Of a stretch of DNA of 64,000 nt, positions 25,506 through 34,833 are shown piece by piece. The DNA is from Promethearchaeota archaeon (GTDB taxonomy: Archaea > Asgardarchaeota > Lokiarchaeia > Sigyniarchaeales > SOKP01). The notes beneath the pieces are model-generated. The model saw only the letters and a program-made list of their open reading frames with translations, was not told the DNA's origin and searched no databases. Positions within the stretch are counted from its first letter, which is position 1. Each line of letters opens with the position of its first letter. The translations under genes and the position numbers were made by a program. The stretch is taken from assembly GCA_019057795.1 (NCBI GenBank), contig JAHLWS010000042.1, positions 1-64,000 of the forward strand, given 5' to 3'.

Positions 25506-27410
25506 CTAAAAATATTTCTCTAAAGCCAGCGCTTTAATTTTACTTATTGTGGGGTAACTATTTTGTTTATCCCAACCTCGTTCGTCGTAATAATCGTCCA
25601 ATAATTGATTGGCAATGTCTTGAGTAATAACTACTTCTCCGTAAAAGTCTTGGAATTTAAGCACATTTTCCCCAATATTTAAGGGTTTAAACCATCCTTT
25701 AGGAAATTTATCGTCCTTTCGAGAAAAACCTTCCTTTAAATTCATTAACTTCAATAAATTCCAAGAACGTTCAGCTGATAGTCTCAATTCTTCTTGATGC
25801 AAATTAAATCCAGTAATTAAATTGTATATTTGGGTAACTAATTCTAAACTATAAAATCTATTCATTTGAGCTCTAGCACACAATCCTAGAGATGTTAGAA
25901 CAGTGTACCAATCTTCAGAGTATCTGGTTAGTCGTCCAACATTTACGCCCATTTCTTTTTTGGGTGGAGTAAATATTCTAGAGAAAGCAGTATCGGGGAT
26001 ACCCATCCGATTAAAATGGCTTTTCATTTTATCTGGAGTTCCACCAGCGCCAACATATGTCGGTGATCCGCCTGAAGCAACATGAGCGCCTTTAGGATTT
26101 ACTACTTGTTCGAATTCCATTGTTCCTAATCGTAAAAACCTAGGTTCGAATATAACATCTAATCCTTTCACCGTAAGCATTTCGTTTGAAAAAGTTTTAT
26201 CTTCCCCAGCTAATTTTTTCCATCCATCTGCTAATATATCTCCAAACCCTTCCCTTTTAGTGATTATGTCGATAAGGTGCTGAAAAGTCTTAAAATCCTG
26301 CTTCCACTCGAAACCTAGTTTTTCATTAGTGAGAAGATCTCGTTCATTCATTTTACTTATAAATTCAAATAGTGCGGTCATAGTTAATGAATCCAATCCA
26401 TATCTACTTATTAGATCAAACGCTTTTATTGCTTGGTCGTATGTGTCTAACCCATCTACGGTAAACATCATTAAGGGGTTAATTATTGAGGAGGTGTAAT
26501 TAATCAAACCGCTAAATTCTCCTTCACGTATTTCAAGGATATCTTTATCAGCCATAGGACAAGATGGACAAGCAATACGTCTTTTTTTCATTTTTTTTAA
26601 GTACATCCTATCGCTACATTGGCGAGCTTTTTTCTTTTGACCTTTTGCGGTTAAGAACATGCCAACTGGCAAACTTCTTAACATACCCAGTTCAATCCAC
26701 GAATCTCTATGAGGATATTTGCGAATGCGTTCAATAAAACTTTTATACAATTTATTAAACTTTTTTGGTTCTGCTATTGGAATCCCTTTTGTCCCTTGAG
26801 TCAAAATAGCTTTAAGGTTTTTCGACCCCATAATTGCTCCAAGTCCACCACGTCCTAAAGTCGAGGTTTTATCTATTAGCGTCATCGAAGATTTAACAAG
26901 ATTTTCTCCCGCTTGTCCAATAGCAATTACTCCACTTGAACCATGTTTCCTCTTTAAAAAATTAGTTGTTTCAACGATATCTTTACCCCATATTACTTTA
27001 GCTTTACATAATTCAACATGATCGTCAGATATGAGTAAATATACGGGTTTTTCTGATTTTCCAGTTATAATTATATGATCAAATCCCGCTTGCTTTAAGT
27101 TAAACGCAAAACTCATACTCCCGCAAGAATTAGCAACGGCTTCGGTCGCCGGAAATTTTGAAATTGCAACGGTTCGAGAAGAACCAGGTACAATAGTTCC
27201 TACTAAGGGGCCAGTTCCAAATATTATTAAATTTTTTGATGAAAATGGATCCGTTAACGGTTTGAATCGATCAGCAAAAAGTTTACAATTCATCCCGAAT
27301 CCACCAATGAACTTTTTAAGGTCTCTGACATCTTCTTTAACAACTGACACTCTATTTTCCGTTAAATCAATGTCAAGTATATTTCCAGTGTAACCAAACC
27401 AATCCGTTAT
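25506..27410 (-). CDS. aor: Tungsten aldehyde:ferredoxin oxidoreductase-family protein (AOR 1), inferred AUA start
   Basis: A 634-residue AOR-family oxidoreductase that would oxidise an aldehyde to an acid and reduce ferredoxin, using a tungstopterin and a 4Fe-4S cluster. Motifs: GYTGNILDIDLTENR at the N-terminus, KFIGGFGMNCKLF, STLGRGGLGAIMGSKNLKAI (split across pterin-binding turns), CPSCPMADKD and LGLCARAQMN. The third cluster position is Asp rather than Cys. A conventional GTG start (27350) would cut off the conserved N-terminus. In-frame TGA lies at 27416-27414, so initiation must be at ATA 27410, seven bases after GGAGG. That ATA overlaps the TAA of the ferredoxin gene, so the two are coupled. 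Confidence 0.85.
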   Translation of the reverse strand: MTDWFGYTGNILDIDLTENRVSVVKEDVRDLKKFIGGFGMNCKLFADRFKPLTDPFSSKNLIIFGTGPLVGTIVPGSSRTVAISKFPATEAVANSCGSMSFAFNLKQAGFDHIIITGKSEKPVYLLISDDHVELCKAKVIWGKDIVETTNFLKRKHGSSGVIAIGQAGENLVKSSMTLIDKTSTLGRGGLGAIMGSKNLKAILTQGTKGIPIAEPKKFNKLYKSFIERIRKYPHRDSWIELGMLRSLPVGMFLTAKGQKKKARQCSDRMYLKKMKKRRIACPSCPMADKDILEIREGEFSGLINYTSSIINPLMMFTVDGLDTYDQAIKAFDLISRYGLDSLTMTALFEFISKMNERDLLTNEKLGFEWKQDFKTFQHLIDIITKREGFGDILADGWKKLAGEDKTFSNEMLTVKGLDVIFEPRFLRLGTMEFEQVVNPKGAHVASGGSPTYVGAGGTPDKMKSHFNRMGIPDTAFSRIFTPPKKEMGVNVGRLTRYSEDWYTVLTSLGLCARAQMNRFYSLELVTQIYNLITGFNLHQEELRLSAERSWNLLKLMNLKEGFSRKDDKFPKGWFKPLNIGENVLKFQDFYGEVVITQDIANQLLDDYYDERGWDKQNSYPTISKIKALALEKYF

Positions 27411-27652
27411 TTCTCACCCTCCTTGAGTTCTAAAGCTCCATACAGACAATAATTTGCGCATTGCCCGCAGTGAGTACATCCATCTAAGAACGAGATTTTT
27501 GGGATTAATTCGTAGACATCAACAATTTGAATAAAGGCTTCAGTAGGGGAATATTTATTCTTATATATGGAAGAACAGATTAATTGACAGATTCTACATC
27601 CTGTGCATCTTTCCTCGTGTATAATTATCTCAATTAATTTAGATTTTGCCAA
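27407..27652 (-). CDS. Two-cluster 4Fe-4S ferredoxin, partner of AOR 1
   Basis: An 81-residue ferredoxin with two 4Fe-4S motifs, CTGCRICQLIC and CTHCGQCANYC. The segment between them (about 30 residues) is longer than in classical 2[4Fe-4S] ferredoxins, as in ferredoxin-like subunits of AOR-type enzymes. Its stop codon overlaps the inferred AUA start of AOR 1. It therefore most likely takes electrons from, or passes them to, that enzyme. Start ATG 27652. Confidence 0.9.
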   Translation of the reverse strand: MAKSKLIEIIIHEERCTGCRICQLICSSIYKNKYSPTEAFIQIVDVYELIPKISFLDGCTHCGQCANYCLYGALELKEGEK

Positions 27653-27776
27653 AATAAATCAAATCTTTAAAGTACTATTACTAACTTGTAAATTTTATTA
27701 GGTTCACTATACTTAATGTGTAATAATTTGAGTTTTTAATATATATAGCTTTTTAAGTATGATGTTAAAATAAAAA

Positions 27777-29315
27777 TTATATCCTTTCTATCATCATACC
27801 TCCTAAAATGATGGGTCCACCAGTCGAATTATATATTTTCTCGGCTTTTTTTAATTTGTTTTGACTATCAGAATGAATTCTAAAGATTAAATCTCCTTCC
27901 TTTATTCTTGCTCCTTGCTTTTTAAAAATCTCAACACCAGAATATTTTGAATGGGGGCAACCAGTAGCTTTAGCTATACTGTTAATAATTGCGTTATTTA
28001 CTCCAGTTATATGTCCTGCTTTAGTAGCAAAAAATTCTTTAGAATGGGGACCTATTTTAATATCTTTGGGTTTTAATTCTGGATTTCCTCCCTGAACTTC
28101 GATTATTCTTTTCATTTTCTCATAAGCCTTACCAGAACGCAATATCTCTTTGGCTAAGCTTTGTCCCTCTCCTTTCTGAGCTTTTCCACCCATTTCGAGC
28201 AATATACCCGCTAAATCGGTTGATTTTTCAATCAAAGAATTCGGACCTGCAGAATAATCCATAAGCAAAGTTAACGCTTCTTTAGCTTCTAATCCTGGAC
28301 CAATTGCATGCCCAATTGGTTGATGAGCAAGAGTTAGGGCACACACCGCTTCAATCCCCACATTTTTTGCAATTTCTTTAAATAAATATGCAAACTGCTT
28401 TCCATTATCATGAGTAGGAAATTTTGTTCCCTTGCCAACGGGTATATCTAGTACGAGCTTCCTAACTCCTAGAGAAAGCTTTTTAGTGAGTATAGATGGA
28501 ATCATAAGTCCTACTGGATCCATGTGGAGTGGCCGTTCAATTTCGATCAATATATTATCTGCTGGAGAAGTATTTAGAGCTCCACCCCATATAATGCACG
28601 CTTTTTCTTTCGATACAATGCTTTTCAATTTTTCAGCGTTAAAAGCAATAGGAGCCAGAACTTCCATAGAATCAGCAGTTCCAGAGGGAGAAGTTATAGC
28701 TCTTGTTGATGATTTTGGAATTGTTAGCCCAGCAGCTGCGACAATTGGAACAATAATAAGCGTAACTTTATTTCCTGGCACACCACCTGTCGAATGCTTG
28801 TCATAAACTTCCGGTCCGAAGTCGAAAAGCTCTCCACTTCTTGCTTCAGCATAAGTCAATGCTGTCATCTCTTCGTTATCCATGCCATTTATAGACACTG
28901 CCGTTATAAATGCTGCTAAGTCGATTCTTGATAAAGAACCAGAAACTGTATCGTGAATTATACTATTGATTTCTTCAGTTGTTAGTTTTACGCCTCTGAT
29001 TTTTTTCTGAATATATTTAAAAGAATCAGGCGGATCAGCCGGTTTAACTGATATTATCACATTATCAACTAAATCCTGTTTCTCTTTAAGGATATCTAAA
29101 AAAATTCCGATCTCTCCAGGGTGAACCAAAGAATTAGAATAATCAATTTGTAGTATTGCCACCCAATATTTATCTTCAAGAGATTTTGATTGAGTATTTT
29201 TTACGATTATACGTTCGCCGGCTTTCTGTCCTAATTCTTGAGCGTCTTTAATATTAAGAACAACATCTTTAGTATTCCCAGTTTCAAATTTTATTTCTTT
29301 TACTTTTAGCTTCAT
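27777..29315 (-). CDS. deoA: AMP phosphorylase (archaeal thymidine-phosphorylase family)
   Basis: A 512-residue protein with the archaeal AMP phosphorylase layout. An N-terminal ~90-residue extension (MKLKVKEIKFETGNTKDV) precedes the nucleoside phosphorylase core. The phosphate-binding segment is KHSTGGVPGNKVTLIIVP, and SRAITSPSGTADSMEVLAP follows (given as overlapping motifs). The enzyme releases the base from AMP, CMP or UMP with phosphate, forming ribose-1,5-bisphosphate. In archaea this feeds R15P isomerase and form III RuBisCO. Neither is adjacent, and the RuBisCO homologue in this window is form IV. Monocistronic, divergent from the M24 peptidase. Confidence 0.9.
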   Translation of the reverse strand: MKLKVKEIKFETGNTKDVVLNIKDAQELGQKAGERIIVKNTQSKSLEDKYWVAILQIDYSNSLVHPGEIGIFLDILKEKQDLVDNVIISVKPADPPDSFKYIQKKIRGVKLTTEEINSIIHDTVSGSLSRIDLAAFITAVSINGMDNEEMTALTYAEARSGELFDFGPEVYDKHSTGGVPGNKVTLIIVPIVAAAGLTIPKSSTRAITSPSGTADSMEVLAPIAFNAEKLKSIVSKEKACIIWGGALNTSPADNILIEIERPLHMDPVGLMIPSILTKKLSLGVRKLVLDIPVGKGTKFPTHDNGKQFAYLFKEIAKNVGIEAVCALTLAHQPIGHAIGPGLEAKEALTLLMDYSAGPNSLIEKSTDLAGILLEMGGKAQKGEGQSLAKEILRSGKAYEKMKRIIEVQGGNPELKPKDIKIGPHSKEFFATKAGHITGVNNAIINSIAKATGCPHSKYSGVEIFKKQGARIKEGDLIFRIHSDSQNKLKKAEKIYNSTGGPIILGGMMIERI

Positions 29316-29463
29316 AATATCAAAATTTTGTGTAATTAATTATTAATTAGAGAGCTTGATTAAATAAATTTAATTGAAATTATTACAATTGTATTAGTTT
29401 TTTCGATTATTTTATTTATTCATTTTAATAAAATTAATTAAAAACCATTAAATGATTTGATAT

Positions 29464-30603
29464 ATGAATAAGTTCGAAAAAGCTCAAAAAGTACTCCACG
29501 AACTGAAGAGCGATGGTTGGTTAATTGTTTGCAACGAAGATAGCGATGTTAATTCTCGATTTCTAATAGGTGTTGAATCTCACGCCCGACACTACATCTA
29601 TGTGGCAAAAGATGGGAAACATAAAGTCCTTGCCGTCGAAATGGAAGCACCTATGATCGAGCGTTCTTTAAAAAGCAGAGGAATTGATGTTGATGTAATA
29701 GCCTATAGATCTATAAAGGATTTAGTTTCATCGTTAACTTCAATAATTAATAAACCACGAATAGCTCTGAATTTTGGGGAAAGTATTTTAAGCGCGGAAA
29801 GTACGGCATATGCGGACTATATTCGTGCTGGAGATTATTTTTCGTTGAAAAAGTTGGCTCCTCAAACGGAGTTTATTTCAGCAGCACCAATAATAGATAA
29901 TTTAAGGAGCGTTAAATCTTCAGAGGAATTAAATGACTTACGGAACGTGTGTAAAGCAACTATAGAAATCTTAGATACGATACCGGATTGGGTTAAAGTT
30001 GGTATGACAGAAAAAGAAATCAAAGCAAAAATAGAATACGAATATATGAAGTTAGGAAAACCATCATTTGGAGCGATTGTTGCAACCGGAGCTCATTCAG
30101 CCGATCCTCACCACAACACATCCATGAAAAAAATTGAACAAGGAGTTTTATTAATAGATACTGGACTACAAATTGATGAGATGTGTTCTGACATAACTTG
30201 GACATTTTGGGTCGGGAAACATCCTACGGAAGAGTTTATTCGCGCGTATCACGCTCTTTATGATTCTAAACAAGTGGCAAATAAATACTTTACTGATGGC
30301 ACCCCAAACAATATGTCCGCTAAAAAATGTCGCGAATATTTATCAGAAGAGGGGTACGATCATGAAAAACTATTTTTCCATGGATTAGGGCATTCGTTAG
30401 GTTTTGAAGCGCATGACATTGGAGGAAGAATAAGTTGGAAAATGCCTGACAAATATAAACTTAAAGAAAATATGGTATACACTAACGAACCAGGTTTATA
30501 CTGGTTAGGTAAGTGGGGAATAAGATTAGAAGACGATATAATAATTGGTAAAAATGAATGCGAGCAAGTTACTTTTCTCTCAAAAGAACCAATTCAAATA
30601 TAA
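29464..30603 (+). CDS. M24-family metallopeptidase (Xaa-Pro dipeptidase/aminopeptidase-like)
   Basis: A 379-residue protein with a creatinase-like N-terminal domain and a pita-bread C-terminal domain. Likely metal ligands: Asp in LLIDTGLQI, Asp in EMCSDITWTFW, His in FFHGLGHSLGFEAHD, Glu in VYTNEPGLYW and Glu in GIRLEDDI. The five ligands of dinuclear prolidases and Xaa-Pro aminopeptidases are all present. It would remove residues next to proline or process similar substrates in the cytosol. The gene stands alone; the following gene converges with a 14-base gap. The exact substrate is not fixed by sequence. Confidence 0.88.
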   Translation: MNKFEKAQKVLHELKSDGWLIVCNEDSDVNSRFLIGVESHARHYIYVAKDGKHKVLAVEMEAPMIERSLKSRGIDVDVIAYRSIKDLVSSLTSIINKPRIALNFGESILSAESTAYADYIRAGDYFSLKKLAPQTEFISAAPIIDNLRSVKSSEELNDLRNVCKATIEILDTIPDWVKVGMTEKEIKAKIEYEYMKLGKPSFGAIVATGAHSADPHHNTSMKKIEQGVLLIDTGLQIDEMCSDITWTFWVGKHPTEEFIRAYHALYDSKQVANKYFTDGTPNNMSAKKCREYLSEEGYDHEKLFFHGLGHSLGFEAHDIGGRISWKMPDKYKLKENMVYTNEPGLYWLGKWGIRLEDDIIIGKNECEQVTFLSKEPIQI

Positions 30604-30617
30604 TTAAAAGAAAAGCG

Positions 30618-31928
30618 TTATAATTTTATAGAGATTGGAAAATCTTTTGTTTCTTCTATTTTGTTTTGATCAGAGTCCATAAATTTTATAATTATTTTAA
30701 TTATGTAGTCTCCTGCTTCAATGGGTTTAAGACTAATTTCCCATTTTAAATCTTCCTTCGTCTTCAATGAAAAGATTTGTTTATTCGTGGTACCCCTCAT
30801 AACTTTCAAATCTTCGGGAAATTCAACATCAATTTTTACATCTAACGCTTCTCCTTCGCCTTCATTCTCAACCACAATTTCTAAGGGAAACGTTTGACCA
30901 ATAAGAGGAGGTCTTAAATTCTTAATCGATGCATTTAATGTGGTAGGAGGAGAAATTAGATGTGGTTCTATCGATTGAGTTTTATAAATAAATATCAAAT
31001 TATTGTTTAACTCGCACGTTAAAAACATAGGACCTATTCTTGGATTATCGACTTGAAAATGTGGTTTAAATGTGAACTCTAAGTGCGATTGTTTTCCAAC
31101 TTCAATTCGGAAAGGAACTTTTGATTTTTTACTAATAGACAAATTATCTGAGAGATTTACTAATATTTTTGTTATGTTGAATTCGTCTAATTCATAATGT
31201 AAAAAAGAGTCTTTTAAAACTTGTAAGAGGTTTGAAGTATCAAAACCCAAATTCAAATTTATAATTTCTTTAGTCGTGTATGTTTCTTTATCTAATTTAA
31301 ATGTGATGTTTATTAAAAGCTTAAATTTTGTTAATAGTAAAACGTTCTTTAACAATTTTAATTCAGCATCTCTGAATTTATAACGCCCAATATTGTTTTT
31401 AATTTTATCGAGATATTTTAGATCCTCATCTCTTAGTGCTATTGTTAGTTCAGAAACGAGCTTTATTAGAGAATGTTCTTTAAAATATTCTTTATCAACT
31501 CTTTTTTTAGTTCTTTTTATAAAATCTAAACCCTCATCAGGAGAACCTTTAACAAACGAGCATAAATACGATAATACCGGAAATATTACGAAATTTGAAT
31601 TCCTATCGCTGCTATTTTTCAATTTAGGAATATAGTTAATGACCTCTTTATAAATTTGGTTAGCTTCTAAAAATTTACTATCATGTAAACAAGCCTCTCC
31701 AGATTGTCTTAATAACTCGATACTAGTATCAAATTTCTCTAATATTATAAACGCTTTTGCACCATTAATGAAACAAACTTTTGCTTTTTCAAATTCATTT
31801 AATTTAAGATAAGAATTTCCCGCTACATGGTATTTATTACCAGCTTTTTTAAATTGTCTAGCCTTAAACAGTTGCTCAGCTCTTAAAAATTGATTTTCGG
31901 CAACTAATCTTTGATCCTTCTTTCCCAT
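30618..31928 (-). CDS. TPR-like helical protein with C-terminal CARDB/Ig-like domain
   Basis: A 436-residue cytosolic-looking protein with no signal peptide. Residues ~1-200 are helical hairpins of TPR/alpha-SNAP style (RAEQLFKARQFKKAGNKYHV, YLKLNEFEKAKVCFINGAKA, ACLHDSKFLEANQIYKEVI). Residues ~200-330 are beta-rich. Residues ~335-436 form a CARDB-like sandwich (LIGQTFPLEIVVENEGEGEA, then IEAGDYIIKIIIKFMDSD). The architecture resembles adaptor or trafficking scaffolds rather than enzymes. No close family is recognised. It lies just downstream of the selenoprotein operon on the same strand, but about 160 bases beyond the SECIS and probably with its own promoter. Confidence 0.6.
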   Translation of the reverse strand: MGKKDQRLVAENQFLRAEQLFKARQFKKAGNKYHVAGNSYLKLNEFEKAKVCFINGAKAFIILEKFDTSIELLRQSGEACLHDSKFLEANQIYKEVINYIPKLKNSSDRNSNFVIFPVLSYLCSFVKGSPDEGLDFIKRTKKRVDKEYFKEHSLIKLVSELTIALRDEDLKYLDKIKNNIGRYKFRDAELKLLKNVLLLTKFKLLINITFKLDKETYTTKEIINLNLGFDTSNLLQVLKDSFLHYELDEFNITKILVNLSDNLSISKKSKVPFRIEVGKQSHLEFTFKPHFQVDNPRIGPMFLTCELNNNLIFIYKTQSIEPHLISPPTTLNASIKNLRPPLIGQTFPLEIVVENEGEGEALDVKIDVEFPEDLKVMRGTTNKQIFSLKTKEDLKWEISLKPIEAGDYIIKIIIKFMDSDQNKIEETKDFPISIKL

Positions 31929-32090
31929 TAAAAATCACTATTATTATTATAAATTCATTGTGAAATTAAAAATTAAGTGAATAGTCTGAATTTTCTATTA
32001 TAATATTACATAGAATAAAACCTTTAAAAAAAAAAGATTTTTAATTGTTTTAAACTTCAAATTCTATTAATTTAGAATAAATAATAATTT

Positions 32091-32157
32091 CCGAAACCAT
32101 AGCTAATGTTTTGTCATCTTGCGACTAATATTTTCTCGCAAAAGTCATTCCTTCGGT
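32091..32157 (-). promoter_or_regulatory. SECIS element (eukaryote-like) in the 3' UTR of mvhD
   Basis: It begins directly after the mvhD stop codon. On the minus strand AUGA is followed by C and an 8-bp helix UUUUGCGA/UCGCAAGA closing an 11-nt loop that contains AAAA. UGA then returns opposite AUGA, giving the sheared G.A quartet typical of eukaryotic kink-turn SECIS. A basal CCGAA/UUCGG pairing encloses the element. Eukaryote-like SECIS elements have been described for Lokiarchaeota selenoprotein genes. It should direct selenocysteine insertion at the UGA codons of mvhD and probably of hdrA upstream. Confidence 0.8.
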
Positions 32158-32631
32158 TTAATTTTTCTTTTGTTCTTTTTTTGAATCTTTTTTGCTCTTT
32201 TCGGAACGCAGAGATTCTTTAATTGGATTGCTGCCTAAATTTTCGATTATTTCTGAGACTCTGGTGACTTCTTCTTGAAATTTTTGGCCTTCAGCCGCGC
32301 TACAATGGAACATTTGGATTCTATCGGGGGAAACACCTGTAGTTTTTAAAATTTCTCTCGTATACTTCACGTTTCTTGCTGCTACTAAATTACCCGTTTC
32401 ATAATCGCATTCTCCTTCGTATCATCCAGCAACAATAACTCCATCGGCACCCTTTCCAATCGCGCGCATCATTAGTGAAGGCGTTACGCGTCCAGTACAG
32501 TTGATTCTTATAGGTCTAATCGTAGAAGGGTATTGAGCTCGTATCGTACCAGCCATATCTCCAGCACCATAACCTCATTTCCAGCACATAAATGCTAAAA
32601 TCTTTATTTGGTCTTTATCGTTTGTCGTCAC
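32158..32631 (-). CDS. mvhD: MvhD/VhuD-like iron-sulfur electron-transfer subunit, selenoprotein (2 Sec)
   Basis: A 157-residue MvhD/VhuD protein, which passes electrons from a hydrogenase or dehydrogenase to HdrA through a 2Fe-2S cluster. The frame from GTG 32631 reads ILAFMCWKUGYGAGDMAG, then INCTGRV, GADGVIVAGUYEGECDYETGN and a charged C-terminus. UGA at codons 19 (32577-32575) and 70 (32424-32422) replaces Cys at cluster-ligand positions (family: NWCSYGGAD and VAGCHPGDC). Reading UGA as stop would leave only the last 70 residues. AGAGGTG sits six bases before GTG, 13 bases after the hdrA stop. The SECIS follows the stop codon. Which enzyme donates the electrons is unknown, as no hydrogenase subunits are adjacent. 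Confidence 0.88.
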
Positions 32632-32644
32632 TTTTTACACCTCT

Positions 32645-34609
32645 CTATATCTCTTCTAAAATAGCATCGATTTGTTTTTCATATTGAGGTTCACGGTAGT
32701 ATCTTAGCGTAATCGCCTCAGAAGGACAATTGGCTAAGCACGAACCGCATCCACGGCATAATATCTCGTTTACTTCTGCTCCGTCAGCTAAAGTCTTAAT
32801 CGCATCGTAAGGACAATTTAATTCACACAGTCCACATTTCGCACATCTATCTTTATCTACAGTAGCTCGAATTAATAAAATCCTATATTTATCCTTCCAC
32901 ATCAATCGTGCTAAAGAAGATGCTGCTGCTCTCCCTTGAGCTATTGATTCAGCTATAGATTTAGGGCTTTGAGAAGCTCCTGCAAGTACGATACCCGGAA
33001 TTTTTGTGTCAATTGGATTTAAACGAGAGTGAAATTCCTTGAAGAATCCATCTCGGCTCGTTTCAAGCTTTAAGATTCTTCCAATTTTCCCTACTCCCTT
33101 TGCGGGTACCATAGCGCACGATAGAACAACCATATCGTACTCAAGTTCTTTTAATCTTGTGCTACTAAGTGTGTTTTGGATAATTATTTTAAGATTTTGA
33201 GTTTCTGGGTCTTCTTGAATTTTTGAGACATTAGTTCTAATGTATCTTATACCTTCTTTTCGTGATGCGGTGTAATACTCTTCATAATCTTTTCCAGCGG
33301 CTCGAATATCTATGTAGGCAACAGAGATTTCCATTTCAGGATAATGTTGTTTTATAAGTTTAGTATTTTTAATTGAAATCATACAACATACTCCGGCACT
33401 GCAATAAGTATTCATGTTCAAATCTCTCGATCCGACACATTGAATAAATAGTATTTTTTCAGGTTTTTTTCCGTCAGAAGGGCGAACTAGATGTCCAACG
33501 GTTGGTCCGTTAGGTGCAAGCATCCTTTCTAACTTCATTTGGGTTATTACATTTGGATAAACGTTGTAACCTAAATAACCCGTTTCTGGTTCGTACTCGT
33601 CCCATCCTGTAGCTACTATTATTGAGCCAACTTCAACATCTACAATTTCATCTTCTTGATCAAAATCAATTGCTTTAAATTCACAAACACCTTTGCATAA
33701 TTCACATTTAATGCATCTCGTCATATCAATTTGGGCTATCGAGGGTACTGCTTGAGCAAAGGAAACGTAAATTGCTTTTCTCGGGTTCATTCCTTCGTTA
33801 AATTCGTCGTATCCGTAAGCGGGACACACTTCAAAGCAAGCACCGCAACCATTGCAGTCGTTATTAACATACCTTGCCCTTTTTCGGATTTTAACATTGA
33901 AGTTTCCAACAAATCCAGAAACATCTTCCACTTCACTATAAGTATATACATTTAACCCTGGAGTTCTTGATGCTTCGAGCATAACAGGGCCAAGGATTCA
34001 TATACTGCAATCGTCAGTGGGAAATGTTCGATCTAACATAGCCATTTTTCCACCTGTTGTCGGATTTTTCTCAACCAAATGGACTTCAAAACCCTCTTCA
34101 GCCAAATCTATTCCTGCTGATAATCCTGCTACGCCACCGCCAATAATTAAGGCTTTCTTAGTGATATCTACCTCTTTGACTAAGATTTTTTCTAAAACAC
34201 TAGCCCTAGCAACACCAGACCGAATAACATCCTCAGCGGTTCTTTGTGCCCCTGGTTTATCTTGTCTGTGGACATAACTCGCGTGTTCTCGTATGTTCAC
34301 GAATTCCAAGTAAGAAGGGTCCAAACCCATAGATTCTAGTACGCTTTTAAAAACCGGTTCGTGAGTTTTGGGGGTGCAAGATGCCATAACTAACCTATTA
34401 GCGTTGTTCTCGAGCATTTTTTCTTTAATGAACTCAGCCCCAGGTTGTGTACACATTGATATATAATCTAAAGCTTCAACTACATTTGGAAGCGTTTTTG
34501 AATATTCTGATAGAGCTTTTGTATCAATTATTTCGGCAATATTAATACCTCATTGGCATACTGCCACGAAGATTCTTGGTTCATCATTTGTAATTTTAGT
34601 TTCTACCAT
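32645..34609 (-). CDS. hdrA: Heterodisulfide reductase subunit A, selenoprotein (2 Sec)
   Basis: A 654-residue HdrA, the FAD/iron-sulfur subunit that bifurcates electrons in heterodisulfide reductase complexes. The frame from ATG 34609 holds two in-frame UGA codons. Codon 20 (34552-34550) gives AVCQUGINIAEIID, where relatives have Cys. Codon 204 (34000-33998) gives TDDCSIUILGPVML, the known selenocysteine site of methanogen HdrA. FAD-binding GGGVAGLSAG is near 157. Four 4Fe-4S motifs start near residues 252 (CNGCGACFEVCP), 299 (CIKCELCKGVC), 589 (CAKCGLCELNCP) and 618 (CRGCGSCLANCP). Without UGA readthrough it would split into three fragments. No hdrB/hdrC is adjacent; mvhD follows in the operon. 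A separate hdrBC or a CCG-domain protein must complete the complex. Confidence 0.92.
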
Positions 34610-34833
34610 TGCATATCATTCCTTTTGTTCCTTTTTGTTAGTTTCCTCCAATAATTTGTAATTATTGTTATTATGAATCTAAATATTTTATTCTAATTTA
34701 AAATATCTGATTAAAAAAAATTAACTTTAAATCAAAAATCTTTTATGTATTTTTTAAGTAATTAAGTAATTGAATAAAAAAAAGTTCAATTAAATCAAAT
34801 TTAAATAGAACTTCTACGGTTATTGAGATAGAG

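Noticed and set aside
32371..32644. Apparent pseudogenisation of mvhD and hdrA by stop codons
   Set aside because: All interrupting codons are UGA, all fall at Cys positions, no other damage exists, and a SECIS follows the operon. Selenocysteine recoding explains this better.
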